The position numbers and the translations under genes are program-made. A stretch of DNA of 14,302 bases from Desulfuromonadaceae bacterium (lineage in GTDB: Bacteria > Desulfobacterota > Desulfuromonadia > Desulfuromonadales > SZUA-540): the NCBI GenBank assembly GCA_003250235.1, contig QKGY01000337.1:1-14302 (forward strand), in the 5' to 3' direction. The notes beneath the pieces are model-generated. The model was not told where the DNA came from. It did no database searches and saw nothing but the letters and a program-made list of their open reading frames with translations. The number at the start of each line of letters is the position of its first letter. Position 1 is the stretch's first letter. Of this stretch, positions 13,724 to 14,302 are shown piece after piece.

Positions 13724-13957
13724 GGAGCCGATTCTTCCAAGTTTCTTTTAAAATACCCCTGGATTGACACCCGTCAAGCAAGCCATCTTTCAGGTATGCA
13801 TCTATCCTTTTATTCTATTTCAGGCAAAAAACAACCCATCTGGCCGTTTTTGGCCATCATAAATAGGGGATTGACAGTTTTCTGGATAAAAGTTGACACC
13901 CCTGATCGCACAGGGGTAAGAATGAAATCATTGCAGCGCGCGGTATTCCGATAACAA
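13724..13957. promoter_or_regulatory. Dyad-rich intergenic region between maeB and the small zinc-type gene
   Basis: No gene is supported here; an open frame from 13694 to 13954 has no ribosome site. Dyads seen: TTGAC-ACCC-GTCAA (13764-13777), TGGCC-N6-GGCCA (13841-13856) and ACCCCTG-N6-CAGGGGT (13898-13917). Perfect TTGACA hexamers occur at 13764, 13871 and 13893 on the plus strand. The last, with AAGAAT at 13918-13923 (19-base spacer, containing the ACCCCTG dyad), is a weak promoter candidate for the next plus-strand gene. The dyads lie about 75, 150 and 210 bp upstream of the predicted maeB sigma-54 start, so they could also be enhancer sites. Confidence 0.45.
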
Positions 13958-13981
13958 ATGATTTTAAAGGATGATCTTTTT

Positions 13982-14176
13982 ATGGATATCCCGGCGAACG
14001 ATGGGAGGGAGTTGCCTGCACAGAACGTTTGTGCCCTGTGTGGTCAGTTACTGAGTGAAAAAGAGACGGCGTACTGTGTTTCTCATGCTGAACGCTTGGA
14101 TGGCCGTTATTTTTGCGAAGAGCACTTGCGGCGTTTCAGCGCCTGTCCCGCGGTCCGCGGTTACGGTTCTTTTTAA
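13982..14176 (+). CDS. Small Cys/His-rich putative zinc-binding protein
   Basis: A 64-residue protein starting at the ATG 10 bases after AAAGGA; an in-frame ATG at 13958 would add 8 residues but has no ribosome site. After a short polar start come three metal-ligand-like pairs: C17-x2-C20 (CALC), C32-x2-H35 (YCVSH) and C45-x2-H48 (FCEEH), plus a lone C55. The spacing C-x2-C-x11-C-x2-H-x9-C-x2-H suggests one treble-clef-like or LIM/B-box-like fold binding one or two zinc ions. This is inferred from pattern only. I do not recognise the family or the function. It stands alone, divergent from maeB; only a weak 5-bp hairpin (about 14184-14198) follows it. Confidence 0.65.
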   Translation: MDIPANDGRELPAQNVCALCGQLLSEKETAYCVSHAERLDGRYFCEEHLRRFSACPAVRGYGSF

Positions 14177-14215
14177 TCTCCTGCTTCTTTCAAAGAAGAG
14201 TTTCATTGTGCGTTT

Positions 14216-14224
14216 TGGTATAAT
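14216..14224 (+). promoter_or_regulatory. Extended -10 promoter reading out of the window
   Basis: TGGTATAAT is a perfect TATAAT with an upstream TG (extended -10), without a clear -35. The predicted start is near 14231. A CCAGA/TCTGG hairpin (14236-14254) follows in the transcript. The next gene must begin beyond the window; 14225-14302 has no recognisable coding start. Confidence 0.5.
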
Positions 14225-14302
14225 GAAGGCGCGCAATTCCAGATTTGACCACTCTGGAGTTGTTTCTTCTTTTACCCAAGATCTGAATCATGATCCGAAT
14301 AG

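Noticed and set aside
13694..13954. An 87-codon open frame between maeB and the zinc-type gene
   Set aside because: It has no ribosome site and an odd composition, and it overlaps promoter-like and dyad elements; better explained as regulatory DNA.
14225..14302. Possible tRNA or small RNA after the extended -10 promoter
   Set aside because: No cloverleaf or conserved T-arm sequence is visible, and the window ends too soon to judge.

Overview
This 14.3 kb window looks like chromosomal core DNA from a free-living Gram-negative anaerobe. It most resembles the Desulfuromonadales (Geobacter/Pelobacter/Desulfuromonas group). That placement is an inference from gene content: a fused malic enzyme-phosphotransacetylase, glnB next to glnA, a DUF2148 ferredoxin-domain protein, a small protein like the GSU3473 family, and several sigma-54-type promoters. 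I see no phage, transposase, CRISPR array, rRNA or tRNA.

Layout. (1) 1-1420, plus strand: the 3' end of an SppA-type signal peptide peptidase, translationally coupled to two half-size Gate/nucleoside-recognition membrane proteins, closed by a strong terminator. (2) 1587-4871, minus strand: a ten-helix EamA/DMT permease behind a leader that ends in an intrinsic terminator placed directly on its ribosome binding site; an OmpR-type regulator and histidine kinase with overlapping ends; and a 41-residue membrane protein preceded by a sigma-54-like promoter. (3) 5306-7504, plus strand: a DnaQ-like exonuclease, a 63-residue conserved protein with its own terminator, a DUF2148 iron-sulfur protein and a Nudix hydrolase. 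(4) 7634-9642, plus strand: a sigma-54 promoter, glnB (PII), glnA (glutamine synthetase) and a bidirectional terminator. (5) 9682-13475, minus strand: thrC and maeB, separated by a perfect 22-bp hairpin. maeB has a long, complex upstream region with a consensus sigma-54 promoter and a consensus-like sigma-70 promoter in tandem. (6) 13982-14302, plus strand: a small Cys/His putative zinc-binding protein and an extended -10 promoter pointing out of the window.

Working together: glnB/glnA form the nitrogen assimilation module. PII senses 2-oxoglutarate and energy state, and glutamine synthetase carries the adenylylation tyrosine. maeB links malate to pyruvate and so sits at the carbon/C4-dicarboxylate node. 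The recurring sigma-54 signatures (before glnB, before maeB and before the 41-residue membrane protein) suggest shared nutrient-responsive control.

Most of the window is ordinary metabolism. I did not find a new multi-gene system. The most interesting material is non-coding or very small: the DMT attenuator leader, the sigma-54-driven small membrane protein with its upstream dyads, the maeB control region, the maeB-thrC hairpin, and the small zinc-type protein.
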